Origin: Desulfotomaculum sp.
GTDB taxonomy: Bacteria; Bacillota; Desulfotomaculia; Desulfotomaculales; Nap2-2B
Length of the DNA: 5,357 nt
Assembly (NCBI GenBank): GCA_003457075.1
Contig: DMIY01000171.1
Location: forward strand, 1 to 5,357
Direction: 5' to 3'
The position numbers were made by a program, and so were the translations under genes. The notes under the pieces are model-generated. The model ran no database searches. It saw only the letters and a program-made list of their open reading frames with translations, and was not told the DNA's origin. Below are positions 1 to 5,278 of this stretch, one piece after another; position 1 is the first letter of the stretch, and every line of letters starts with the position of its first letter.

Positions 1-521
1 TGCTGGCAATAACCTGGGACTGCTTAGACCTGGCTAAAGGCGTCTTGACCGTAAAGAAAGCATTGGCCCGTGTGAGAACGGCGGACGGCAAGCGTTCTGC
101 TTTGCAGTTTTCTGAGCCCAAGACGGACAGTGGCAAGAGGACTATCCCACTACTGCCGGAGGTTGTAGCGGCATTAAAGGAACATAGGAAACGGCAGTTG
201 GAAGAACGGCTGTTCTTCGGCCAGGCTTACCGGGATAACGGACTGGCGTTTTGTACGGCGGACGGCAGGCCGTTGGAGCCCCGGAATTTTCACCGGAAAC
301 ACACCCAAAATTTAAAGAAGGCCGGCATACGGCACGTCAGGATACACGACTTAAGGCATACCTTCGCCACCATTATCCTACAGGAAGGGGAGAACCCGGA
401 AAACTTACGGGACTTGCTGGGACACACCAGGACAAGTACCACTATGGATTTATACTGCCACTCTACCGAAGAGGGCAAGAGAAAAGCCGTCCAGAGGTTG
501 AGGGGTATAATAAAGATATAA
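1..521 (+). CDS. Tyrosine recombinase (phage/ICE-type integrase), C-terminal catalytic part, cut by window edge
   Basis: This is a site-specific tyrosine recombinase that would cut and rejoin DNA through a covalent 3'-phosphotyrosine to integrate or excise a mobile element. The frame is open from position 3, before any start codon, so the gene begins off the left edge. The TTG at 45 is internal, because the preceding residues (ITWDCLDLAKG) already match the integrase fold. Visible catalytic signatures are the beta-hairpin Lys in EPKTDSGKRTIPL (codon at 120), His and Arg of HDLRHTFAT (codons at 345 and 354), LGH (His at 423) and the nucleophile Tyr in MDLYCH (codon at 453). The first catalytic Arg and the N-terminal arm- and core-binding domains lie outside the window. 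The visible part shows no frameshift. The gene runs towards the 3' end of tRNA-Gly, as expected for an element integrated there. Whether it is phage, ICE or genomic island cannot be told. Family call is firm; completeness is unknown. Confidence 0.93.
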   Translation, partial: LAITWDCLDLAKGVLTVKKALARVRTADGKRSALQFSEPKTDSGKRTIPLLPEVVAALKEHRKRQLEERLFFGQAYRDNGLAFCTADGRPLEPRNFHRKHTQNLKKAGIRHVRIHDLRHTFATIILQEGENPENLRDLLGHTRTSTTMDLYCHSTEEGKRKAVQRLRGIIKI

Positions 522-527
522 ATAAAA

Positions 528-559
528 AGCCCGACTTCTTAACCGGGACTATTTTTTTT
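528..559. terminator. Bidirectional intrinsic terminator between integrase and tRNA-Gly
   Basis: The arms AGCCCG (528-533) and CGGGACT (544-550) pair with one bulged A (548) around a 10-nt loop. On the plus strand the hairpin is followed by A and eight T's (551-559), ending the integrase transcript 7 nt after its stop. On the minus strand the same hairpin is followed by TTTTTATTT, so it could also end the tRNA-Gly transcript coming from the other side. The stem is modest (about 6 bp), but the T-runs are good on both strands. Confidence 0.75.
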
Positions 560-561
560 CT

Positions 562-583
562 GGTAAGGGTAAGGTAAGGGTAA
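562..583. repeat. Perfect 11-bp tandem direct repeat
   Basis: Two exact adjoining copies of GGTAAGGGTAA lie at 562-572 and 573-583, directly after the integrase terminator and about 50 bp from the tRNA 3' end. Short direct repeats beside an integrase gene are often arm-type binding sites for the integrase N-terminal domain. That role is inferred from position only. Confidence 0.8.
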
Positions 584-589
584 ATTTGC

Positions 590-599
590 TTGCCGGCAA
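590..599. repeat. 10-bp perfect palindrome TTGCCGGCAA
   Basis: TTGCCGGCAA is its own reverse complement. It lies between the tandem repeat and the tRNA 3' end. It could be a binding site for a dimeric protein, or it may be chance. No function can be assigned. Confidence 0.4.
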
Positions 600-631
600 T
601 CTTCTTCCGGCCCTGGAACCCTTGCTATTAC

Positions 632-706
632 TGGAGCGGGTGAAGGGGATCGAACCCTCAACCCTCAGCTTGGGAAGCTGATGCTCTACCTTTGAGCTAC
701 ACCCGC
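632..706 (-). tRNA. tRNA-Gly (anticodon CCC), CCA encoded
   Basis: The reverse strand folds into a full cloverleaf. The acceptor stem GCGGGTG/CACCCGC has seven pairs and the D stem is GCTC/GAGC. The anticodon stem TCAGC/GCTGA closes the loop TTCCCAA, whose bases 34-36 are CCC, reading the glycine codon GGG. The T stem GAGGG/CCCTT (one G-U pair) closes the loop TTCGATC. The discriminator base is T, as is usual for bacterial tRNA-Gly, and CCA is encoded at 634-632. The gene is 75 nt with CCA, has all consensus bases and appears functional. Its 3' end faces the integrase gene, so it is a likely integration target whose 3' end would have been restored by the element. Confidence 0.97.
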
Positions 707-717
707 TTACAATTTCT

Positions 718-745
718 ATTATACCAGTTTATCACACCAAGTCAA
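718..745 (-). promoter_or_regulatory. Sigma-A promoter for tRNA-Gly
   Basis: Reading on the minus strand, TTGACT (745-740) is followed by a 16-bp spacer and a perfect TATAAT (723-718). The bases TGG directly before the -10 give an extended -10 element. Initiation about 6-7 nt downstream would fall just before the mature tRNA 5' end at 706. Confidence 0.85.
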
Positions 746-857
746 GTAGACCTGCTAAATCAGTATATATTACTGTTCTTCTAAATTACAGGCTCTCTTA
801 TCTTTATCCCATACATAATTTCAAAATTAGATTATTACTAATATATAAAATGTCAGG

Positions 858-1748
858 CTAAGCATACATCCGCTTTAGACACAACAGCGGGTCATAAGGA
901 ATATTGTTTAAACGAATCTCCAGGTGAAGATGGGGACCGGTAGAACGACCCGTATCACCAACGCGGGCAATGAGTTGCTCTTCCCTTACCCAATCTCCCT
1001 CTTTAACCAGAAGGGCCGAAGCGTGCCCGTACAACGTAGTTAAACCCCCTCCGTGGTCGATGACTACCGTTAAACCGTATGTACCCCGGGGACCAGCAAA
1101 AGTCACCCGTCCGGACCGTACCGCCCGGATAGGGTCACCTTCCCCGGCAGCAATATCAAGTCCCTCGTGTGGCCGGTCTTCCCGCATCCCAAAACCGGAA
1201 CTAATCCAGCCCACCACCGGCCAGGCCAGTTCATCCACAGGCAAACTGACAACGGGATTCCAGGCAGACAAGGTACTGCTTGCGACTAAAGGGACAATCA
1301 TCTCCTGTCCCGTAATTAAAAGGTTTTCATCTGCCAGATTATTAACCAGCATCAACCCGGTTAAAGATACTCCATAATCACAGGCAATACCGGATAATGT
1401 CTCGCCCGGCCGTACCCGGTGTTTTAGCACACTCCCAGGAACAACAAGCATCCGTCCTGCTTCAACCATATCCCAGTCGGTCAATTTATTTACAGTTGCC
1501 AGTACCGGCAGTTGTACACCAACTTTTCCGGCAATGACCGTCATGGTATCACCCTGCTGCACCACATAGGATGCAAATCCGTTACCTCTGGCTTCTCCGC
1601 CGCCAACCGGGGACAGATTGAAATAAGGAACGTCTCGCCGGATCAATTCATCCAACCCGGCATAAGCAGGCAAAAGACCCCGGAACAACATCCCCGCGCA
1701 TAGCACAACAAGGACTATAGCCATTGATTTTACAAAATTATGTTTCAA
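858..1748 (-). CDS. Secreted or anchored LysM-LysM-M23 peptidoglycan endopeptidase
   Basis: This is a 296-residue zinc metallopeptidase of the M23 (LytM/lysostaphin) family, predicted to cut peptide cross-links in peptidoglycan outside the membrane. Residues 8-30 form a hydrophobic signal or anchor segment ending in PAYA, a possible signal peptidase site. Two LysM glycan-binding repeats follow, at about 60-104 and 109-153. The M23 domain covers about 175-290. All active-site residues are visible: zinc ligands His194 and Asp198 (HEGLD) and His275, and catalytic His242 (YGH) and His273 (HLH), so it should be active, unlike degenerate M23 proteins. The TTG at 1748 is chosen because AGGAG lies 6 nt upstream; the longer TTG start at 1778 has no ribosome binding site. 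It follows rho but has its own sigma-A-like promoter. A role in growth, division or sporulation cannot be told apart here. Confidence 0.93.
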   Translation of the reverse strand: MKHNFVKSMAIVLVVLCAGMLFRGLLPAYAGLDELIRRDVPYFNLSPVGGGEARGNGFASYVVQQGDTMTVIAGKVGVQLPVLATVNKLTDWDMVEAGRMLVVPGSVLKHRVRPGETLSGIACDYGVSLTGLMLVNNLADENLLITGQEMIVPLVASSTLSAWNPVVSLPVDELAWPVVGWISSGFGMREDRPHEGLDIAAGEGDPIRAVRSGRVTFAGPRGTYGLTVVIDHGGGLTTLYGHASALLVKEGDWVREEQLIARVGDTGRSTGPHLHLEIRLNNIPYDPLLCLKRMYA

Positions 1749-1754
1749 CTTTAT

Positions 1755-1759
1755 CTCCT
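1755..1759 (-). promoter_or_regulatory. Ribosome binding site that sets the M23 peptidase start
   Basis: AGGAG on the minus strand (within AAGAGGAGAT) sits 6 nt before the TTG at 1748. The upstream TTG at 1778 has nothing comparable, so this site decides the start. Confidence 0.85.
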
Positions 1760-1800
1760 CTTGACACAAAATAATCAACCGTACTTTCCGCCTTTATCCA

Positions 1801-1829
1801 ATTATGGCAGAAGCACGGTTAAATTGCAA
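1801..1829 (-). promoter_or_regulatory. Sigma-A-type promoter for the M23 peptidase gene
   Basis: On the minus strand TTGCAA (1829-1824) is followed by exactly 17 bp and CATAAT (1806-1801). This is a close match to the housekeeping consensus. It predicts a leader of roughly 45 nt before the TTG at 1748, so the peptidase can be transcribed independently of rho. Confidence 0.75.
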
Positions 1830-1880
1830 CTATTCAGCCGTCATTGATCAGCTTCCAGCCCCCAGCAAGATAAAGAAACA

Positions 1881-1944
1881 GTTCCTCTTTGTTTTTTGTT
1901 GACAACCGGCCACCGAACAGTTATAGTTTTGCCTAAAGAGGAAC
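1881..1944 (-). terminator. 10-bp inverted repeat downstream of rho, possible terminator
   Basis: GTTCCTCTTT (1881-1890) and AAAGAGGAAC (1935-1944) are perfect inverted repeats separated by 44 nt. On the minus strand the hairpin starts about 38 nt after the rho stop and is followed by TGTTTCTTTATC, a moderately T-rich tract, so it may end the rho transcript. The 44-nt loop is unusually long for an intrinsic terminator. It contains the odd-centred palindrome GTTGACAAC (1898-1906) and only weak further pairing. It could instead be a protein-binding or processing element. Confidence 0.4.
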
Positions 1945-1982
1945 CGGCTATACCTTGAATCTCCCAGCTTACAGTTGCCGCC

Positions 1983-3302
1983 CTAAGTACTCATAGTAGA
2001 CAACTCACGCCGGACATCCGGCGGCCGGTCAGGGGTAACTACCGGCCCCACTTTACGTATTGCATTCCGGAACTGTTGTAAGATTTCCTCGTTTGCCTTG
2101 GTCTTCTTCATCCGGTCAATCAACATTTCCATGGCCTCCCAGGAAGCCATATTTACGGTAGCCTTGCGGAAATACCACATCCACTCCAGTTCTTCTTTTG
2201 ATAAGAGCAGCTCCTCCTTACGGGTGCCGGATCGAAGCACATCAATCGCTGGAAAAATACGTCTTTCGGCCAGGCGGCGATCCAGGATCAACTCCATATT
2301 TCCCGTACCTTTGAATTCCTCAAAGATAACATCATCCATGCGGCTCCCTGTTTCAATTAAGGCGGTAGCCATGATGGTCATGCTCCCACCCTCTTCTACC
2401 TTGCGGGCAGCGCCAAAAAACCGCTTGGGCTTGTGTAAAGCAGCAGGGTCCATGCCGCCACTTAAGGTACGCCCGCTAGGCGGCACTACCAGGTTATGCG
2501 CCCGGGCCAGGCGGGTAATGCTGTCCAGGAGTATTACTACGTCTTCCCCATGCTCTACCAGGCGTTTGGCCCGCTCCAGCACCATTTCCGCCACTTTCAC
2601 ATGGTTCTCGGGAGGTTCATCAAAGGTAGAACTAACCACATCACCCTTAACCGAACGCTCAATGTCGGTAACCTCTTCCGGCCGTTCGTCAACAAGCAAC
2701 ACCATCAATTTAATCTCCGGATGGTTTTTGCTGATGCTGTTGGCAATGTCCTTGAGCAAGGTAGTCTTGCCTGCCTTCGGGGGAGCGACTATTAACCCCC
2801 GCTGGCCTTTTCCCAAAGGAGAAAGAAGATCTATAATCCGCGTAGAATAACCAGTGGGAGAGGCTTCCAGTTTTATGCGTTCCTGGGGATACAAAGGGGT
2901 CAGTCCATCAAAATGCAATCTTTCCGAGGCTTCCTCGGCATTATAACCATTCACCTGCTCTACTCTGAGCAATGCAAAATAACGTTCACTTTCTTTTGGA
3001 CCACGTACCTGCCCGGCTACCAGATCCCCCGTTCGCAAGTCAAAACGCCGGATTTGCGAGGATGACACATAAATATCATCGTGACTGGGAAAATACTGGA
3101 ATGGTCTTAAAAAACCGAAACCGTCAGGCAAAATCTCCAGTACCCCTTGCGCATAAATAAGACCAGTTTTTTCAGTTTGCGACTTAATAATTTCAAAAAT
3201 CAACTCTTTCTTACGGAAGCGTGAATAACCCGTTATTTCCAATTCCTTTGCAGTTTTGTACAACTCCTGTAATGTTTTAGATTCCAATTCCGTATAGGTC
3301 AA
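1983..3302 (-). CDS. rho: Transcription termination factor Rho
   Basis: This is a 439-residue hexameric RNA-dependent ATPase and helicase that ends transcription of untranslated RNA. Residues 1-48 form the N-terminal helical bundle. Residues 50-118 form the cold-shock-like primary RNA-binding domain with GFGFLR (61-66). The ATPase core carries Walker [10 protein letters not shown] (173-181), the catalytic Glu206 in VDERPEE, Walker B VILLD ending at Asp260, the Q-loop region [19 protein letters not shown] and the arginine finger Arg361 in RSGTRKEE. All key residues are intact. No large insertion is seen in the RNA-binding domain, so this is a compact Rho. The chosen TTG at 3302 has a GGGGG ribosome binding site 7 nt upstream; the longer TTG start at 3329 overlaps a hairpin and lacks such a site. 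It lies 378 bp from tal, leaving room for its own promoter and leader. Confidence 0.98.
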   Translation of the reverse strand: MTYTELESKTLQELYKTAKELEITGYSRFRKKELIFEIIKSQTEKTGLIYAQGVLEILPDGFGFLRPFQYFPSHDDIYVSSSQIRRFDLRTGDLVAGQVRGPKESERYFALLRVEQVNGYNAEEASERLHFDGLTPLYPQERIKLEASPTGYSTRIIDLLSPLGKGQRGLIVAPPKAGKTTLLKDIANSISKNHPEIKLMVLLVDERPEEVTDIERSVKGDVVSSTFDEPPENHVKVAEMVLERAKRLVEHGEDVVILLDSITRLARAHNLVVPPSGRTLSGGMDPAALHKPKRFFGAARKVEEGGSMTIMATALIETGSRMDDVIFEEFKGTGNMELILDRRLAERRIFPAIDVLRSGTRKEELLLSKEELEWMWYFRKATVNMASWEAMEMLIDRMKKTKANEEILQQFRNAIRKVGPVVTPDRPPDVRRELSTMST

Positions 3303-3309
3303 AAACAAT

Positions 3310-3317
3310 CCCCCTTT
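3310..3317 (-). promoter_or_regulatory. Ribosome binding site that sets the rho start
   Basis: AAAGGGGG on the minus strand is followed after 7 nt (ATTGTTT) by the TTG at 3302. This favours a 439-residue Rho over the 448-residue reading from 3329. Confidence 0.75.
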
Positions 3318-3319
3318 AC

Positions 3320-3334
3320 ACCGCTTCAAGCGGT
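3320..3334 (-). promoter_or_regulatory. Hairpin directly upstream of the rho ribosome binding site
   Basis: ACCGCT-TGA-AGCGGT forms a 6-bp stem with a 3-nt loop, or a 7-bp inverted repeat around one central base. It ends two or three bases before the rho Shine-Dalgarno sequence. A stable stem at this place could affect ribosome access or protect the mRNA 5' side. Regulatory function is inferred. Confidence 0.5.
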
Positions 3335-3363
3335 TATGCTTTGAATATGCTTAAATATGTTTT

Positions 3364-3400
3364 AAAAACATGCAGGAACAAGCGGCCGCAGACGCCTGCA
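3364..3400 (-). terminator. Terminator-like GC-rich hairpin in the rho leader
   Basis: On the minus strand TGCAGG (3400-3395) pairs with CCTGCA (3376-3371) around an 18-nt GC-rich interior that contains the 8-bp palindrome GCGGCCGC. It is followed by TG and TTTTT (3368-3364). It could be an intrinsic terminator or attenuator in front of rho, or could end transcripts from fba-tal. The large loop lowers confidence. Confidence 0.4.
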
Positions 3401-3405
3401 CTCTA

Positions 3406-3430
3406 CAAAAAGGGATACTTTGGTTCCCTT
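3406..3430 (-). terminator. Terminator-like hairpin (possible attenuator) in the rho leader
   Basis: On the minus strand AAGGGA (3430-3425) and TCCCTT (3415-3410) form a 6-bp stem with a 9-nt loop, and the T-run is TTTTT (3410-3406). An alternative hairpin, TGGTT/AACCA (3437-3433 with 3425-3421), uses the terminator loop and part of its 5' arm, so the two folds compete. This is the geometry of an attenuator. The stems are short, so the call is tentative. Confidence 0.45.
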
Positions 3431-3446
3431 AAAACCAGCAAATAAA

Positions 3447-3452
3447 ATTATA
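3447..3452 (-). promoter_or_regulatory. Candidate -10 box for rho
   Basis: A perfect TATAAT on the minus strand lies about 145 bp before the rho start, in an AT-rich stretch. At 17 bp upstream the -35 hexamer would be TCCATT, a poor match, and there is no extended -10. If it is used, the leader would include all three hairpins before rho. Confidence 0.35.
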
Positions 3453-3656
3453 TCGTTTTTGAAAAGGGAAATGGATGACAGGTATATTCATAACATTTAC
3501 CTTAACAGATCAAACTTAAATATAAAAAGGGGACACTGATTAAGAAAATAGGCAGGATATTCAATCTCTTAAAAATAACTTAGACACGGAAGCCTCGATG
3601 GAGAAATTCGATCACGGTTTTCTTTAAGCGATAATGATTTTCGCCTTGCTTTAAAG

Positions 3657-3679
3657 CCCGCAGGCTTTTCCTGCCGGGG
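3657..3679 (-). terminator. GC-rich hairpin just after tal, weak terminator candidate
   Basis: On the minus strand, immediately after the tal stop, CCC-G-GCAGG pairs with CCTGC-GGG with one bulged G and a 5-nt loop, giving an 8-bp stem. Only CTTT follows, then the palindrome GCTTTAAAGC (3648-3657). The T-run is poor, so it may be a 3'-end stabiliser or a leaky terminator for the fba-tal mRNA. Confidence 0.4.
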
Positions 3680-3680
3680 T

Positions 3681-4328
3681 TTACCGGCCAGGAACCTTTG
3701 CCCAGTCTTCCATAAATTTTTTAATACCCAAATCAGTAAGGGGGTGCGAAAGCATCTGCCTTAACACCTGGTAAGGTACGGTAGCTATATCCGCTCCCGC
3801 CCTGGCAGCCATAATTACGTGCAGAGGATGCCGAATACTGGCTGCAATGATCTGTGTAGAAAAATCATAATTCCTGTAGATCTCAACTATATCAGCAACC
3901 ACTTCCATCCCGTCATGACCGGCGTCGTCCAATCGTCCCACAAAAGGACTGACATAAGCAGCGCCTGCAAGGGCGGCCAACAATGCCTGATTGGCCGAAA
4001 AGACCAGGGTAACATTAGTCTTGATGCCCTTTGCTGCCAGCGCTGCAACTGCTTTTAACCCTTCGGCCGTCATTGGTATTTTTATTATAATATTGGGGTG
4101 TATAGAAGCCAGTTCGATCGCTTCTTGAATCATCACAAAAGCCTCGTGACCAATTACCTCCGCACTGATAGGCCCATCCACGATAGCAGTAATTTCCCTG
4201 ACCACCTGTTCAAAATCTCGCCCTTCCCGGGCGATAAGAGAAGGATTGGTGGTTACTCCGCTGATCACTCCCAAAGCATAAGCCGTCTTAATTTCCTCAA
4301 TGTTGGCTGTATCAAGAAAAAGCCTCAC
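3681..4328 (-). CDS. tal: Transaldolase, TalC/FSA-like small subfamily
   Basis: This 215-residue protein belongs to the small class I aldolases of the transaldolase/fructose-6-phosphate aldolase (TalC/MipB) family. These cytosolic enzymes move a dihydroxyacetone unit through a Schiff base in the non-oxidative pentose phosphate pathway. Visible are Asp6 in LFLDTAN, GVTTNPS (24-30) and the Schiff-base Lys83 in [10 protein letters not shown]. Glu57 in SAEVIG and Phe129 in SPFVGRLD occupy positions where E. coli fructose-6-phosphate aldolase has Gln and Tyr, so transaldolase activity is the better reading. Length is typical. The GTG start at 4328 has a GGGGGG ribosome binding site 7 nt upstream. 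It follows fba by 51 bp on the same strand with no terminator seen between them, so the two are probably co-transcribed, matching the fbaA-tal pairing in B. subtilis. Confidence 0.95.
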   Translation of the reverse strand: MRLFLDTANIEEIKTAYALGVISGVTTNPSLIAREGRDFEQVVREITAIVDGPISAEVIGHEAFVMIQEAIELASIHPNIIIKIPMTAEGLKAVAALAAKGIKTNVTLVFSANQALLAALAGAAYVSPFVGRLDDAGHDGMEVVADIVEIYRNYDFSTQIIAASIRHPLHVIMAARAGADIATVPYQVLRQMLSHPLTDLGIKKFMEDWAKVPGR

Positions 4329-4379
4329 CTACATGCCCCCCGAAAAATAGTCGCCGTTCCTTTGCTCAAGGCGCCCCGC

Positions 4380-5246
4380 CTACCGGCGGCAGGCCTTGCC
4401 GGCACTACCAAACAAATGGATTTTCTCCCGCAATATTTCAACTACAGCCTCCCTGGCCGGACCCAGTATTTTGCGGGGGTCAATTTCATCGGCCGCCCGA
4501 TCCAGCACCTGTTTCACAGTTCCTATAAAAGCCTGGCGAATGTCCGTATCTATGTTTATCTTACGCACACCACGGGCTATCGCCTCCCGTATAGCTCCGG
4601 GCGGAACGCCGGAAGAACCATGGAGCACAATCGGCACCCGTACTAGTGAACGGATCTTACTCAGCCGCTCAAAATCCAGTTTTGGTTCACCTCTATAACG
4701 CCCGTGAGCCGTACCAATGGCCACTGCCAGTGAATCCACCTGCGTCTGCTCCACAAAGTAGCGGGCTTCTTCAGGATCAGTCAGAAAAGATTCCCGTTCG
4801 CCAACCACAAGATCATCTTCCGTACCACTTATCTTTCCTAATTCAGCCTCCACAGAAACACCTGCCGGCCTGGCTGCCGCCACTACTTGCCTGGTCAGGG
4901 TTATATTTTCATCAATGGGCAGCTTTGAACCATCAAACATAACCGAACTAAACCCCGCTTCAATACAACTCATTACCTGTTCAAAACTGGTGCCGTGATC
5001 CAGATGCACGGCCACGGGTATTGTAGCGTTCCGGACAGCCACCCCGGCCATTGCCACCAGATACTGCAAACCGGCGTACTTTATCGCTCCCTGGCTGAAC
5101 TGGATAATAACAGGAGCTTCACTCGCCTGCGCCGCACTGACAATAGCCTGCATAATCTCCATGTTACTGCAATTAAAAGCACCAACCGCATAACCATTTT
5201 GTTCTGCATCCTGCAACAAAATGTTAACCGGGGAAAATACTATCAT
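4380..5246 (-). CDS. fba: Class II fructose-bisphosphate aldolase
   Basis: This 288-residue zinc-dependent aldolase interconverts fructose 1,6-bisphosphate with dihydroxyacetone phosphate and glyceraldehyde 3-phosphate in glycolysis and gluconeogenesis. The barrel motifs are complete: GAFNCSNME (22-30), catalytic Asp83 and zinc ligand His84 in HLDHG, Glu135 in EAELGKISGTED, zinc ligand His181 in GTAHGRYRG, zinc ligand His209 with the phosphate loop HGSSG (209-213), and KINIDTD (229-235) for the second phosphate. The length fits the FbaA/GatY/KbaY type. A tagatose-bisphosphate aldolase role cannot be excluded by motif alone, but the fba-tal-rho context favours the glycolytic enzyme. The ATG at 5246 has GGGAG 6 nt upstream. 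No convincing promoter is visible in the 111 bases before it, so it may be transcribed from further upstream. Confidence 0.95.
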   Translation of the reverse strand: MIVFSPVNILLQDAEQNGYAVGAFNCSNMEIMQAIVSAAQASEAPVIIQFSQGAIKYAGLQYLVAMAGVAVRNATIPVAVHLDHGTSFEQVMSCIEAGFSSVMFDGSKLPIDENITLTRQVVAAARPAGVSVEAELGKISGTEDDLVVGERESFLTDPEEARYFVEQTQVDSLAVAIGTAHGRYRGEPKLDFERLSKIRSLVRVPIVLHGSSGVPPGAIREAIARGVRKINIDTDIRQAFIGTVKQVLDRAADEIDPRKILGPAREAVVEILREKIHLFGSAGKACRR

Positions 5247-5278
5247 GATATGCTCCCTTCCCCATTATATATTCGGGA

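Larger units (their letters stand above)
3303..3680 (-). other. Long intergenic/leader region between tal and rho
   Basis: These 378 bases hold no gene I can support. From the tal side they contain a GC-rich hairpin (3657-3679), an AT-rich stretch with a TATAAT box (3447-3452), and three hairpins before the rho start: 3406-3437, 3364-3400 and 3320-3334. In the murA position of the B. subtilis gene order there is no murA. One minus-strand frame stays open from inside tal to a TAA at 3580-3582 but has no usable start. Confidence 0.7.

Noticed and set aside
251..577. 108-codon plus-strand frame overlapping the integrase
   Set aside because: It lies in another frame of the same strand as the integrase, whose catalytic motifs are unambiguous, and runs through the terminator hairpin.
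1749..1778. Longer N-terminus for the M23 protein from the TTG at 1778
   Set aside because: It lacks a ribosome binding site, and the extra ten residues run across the clear AGGAG site that serves the TTG at 1748.
2098..2850. 250-codon plus-strand open frame opposite rho
   Set aside because: It is fully antisense to the strongly conserved Rho ATPase core, with a Ser/Arg-rich translation typical of a shadow frame and no domain.
3580..3698. Minus-strand frame between tal and rho that reads plausibly near its end (EFLHRGFRV then TAA)
   Set aside because: It is open for only about 40 codons after a stop inside tal, with no ATG or TTG, a lone GTG near the end and no ribosome binding site. A decayed gene remnant is possible but cannot be supported.
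4098..4942. Several plus-strand open frames opposite tal and fba
   Set aside because: They overlap conserved enzyme-coding sequence on the other strand and show no recognisable motifs.
5264..5269. TATAAT on the minus strand just before fba as its promoter
   Set aside because: Initiation from it would start within the ribosome binding site region, and no -35 is found at 16-18 bp. It is probably chance in an AT-rich gap.
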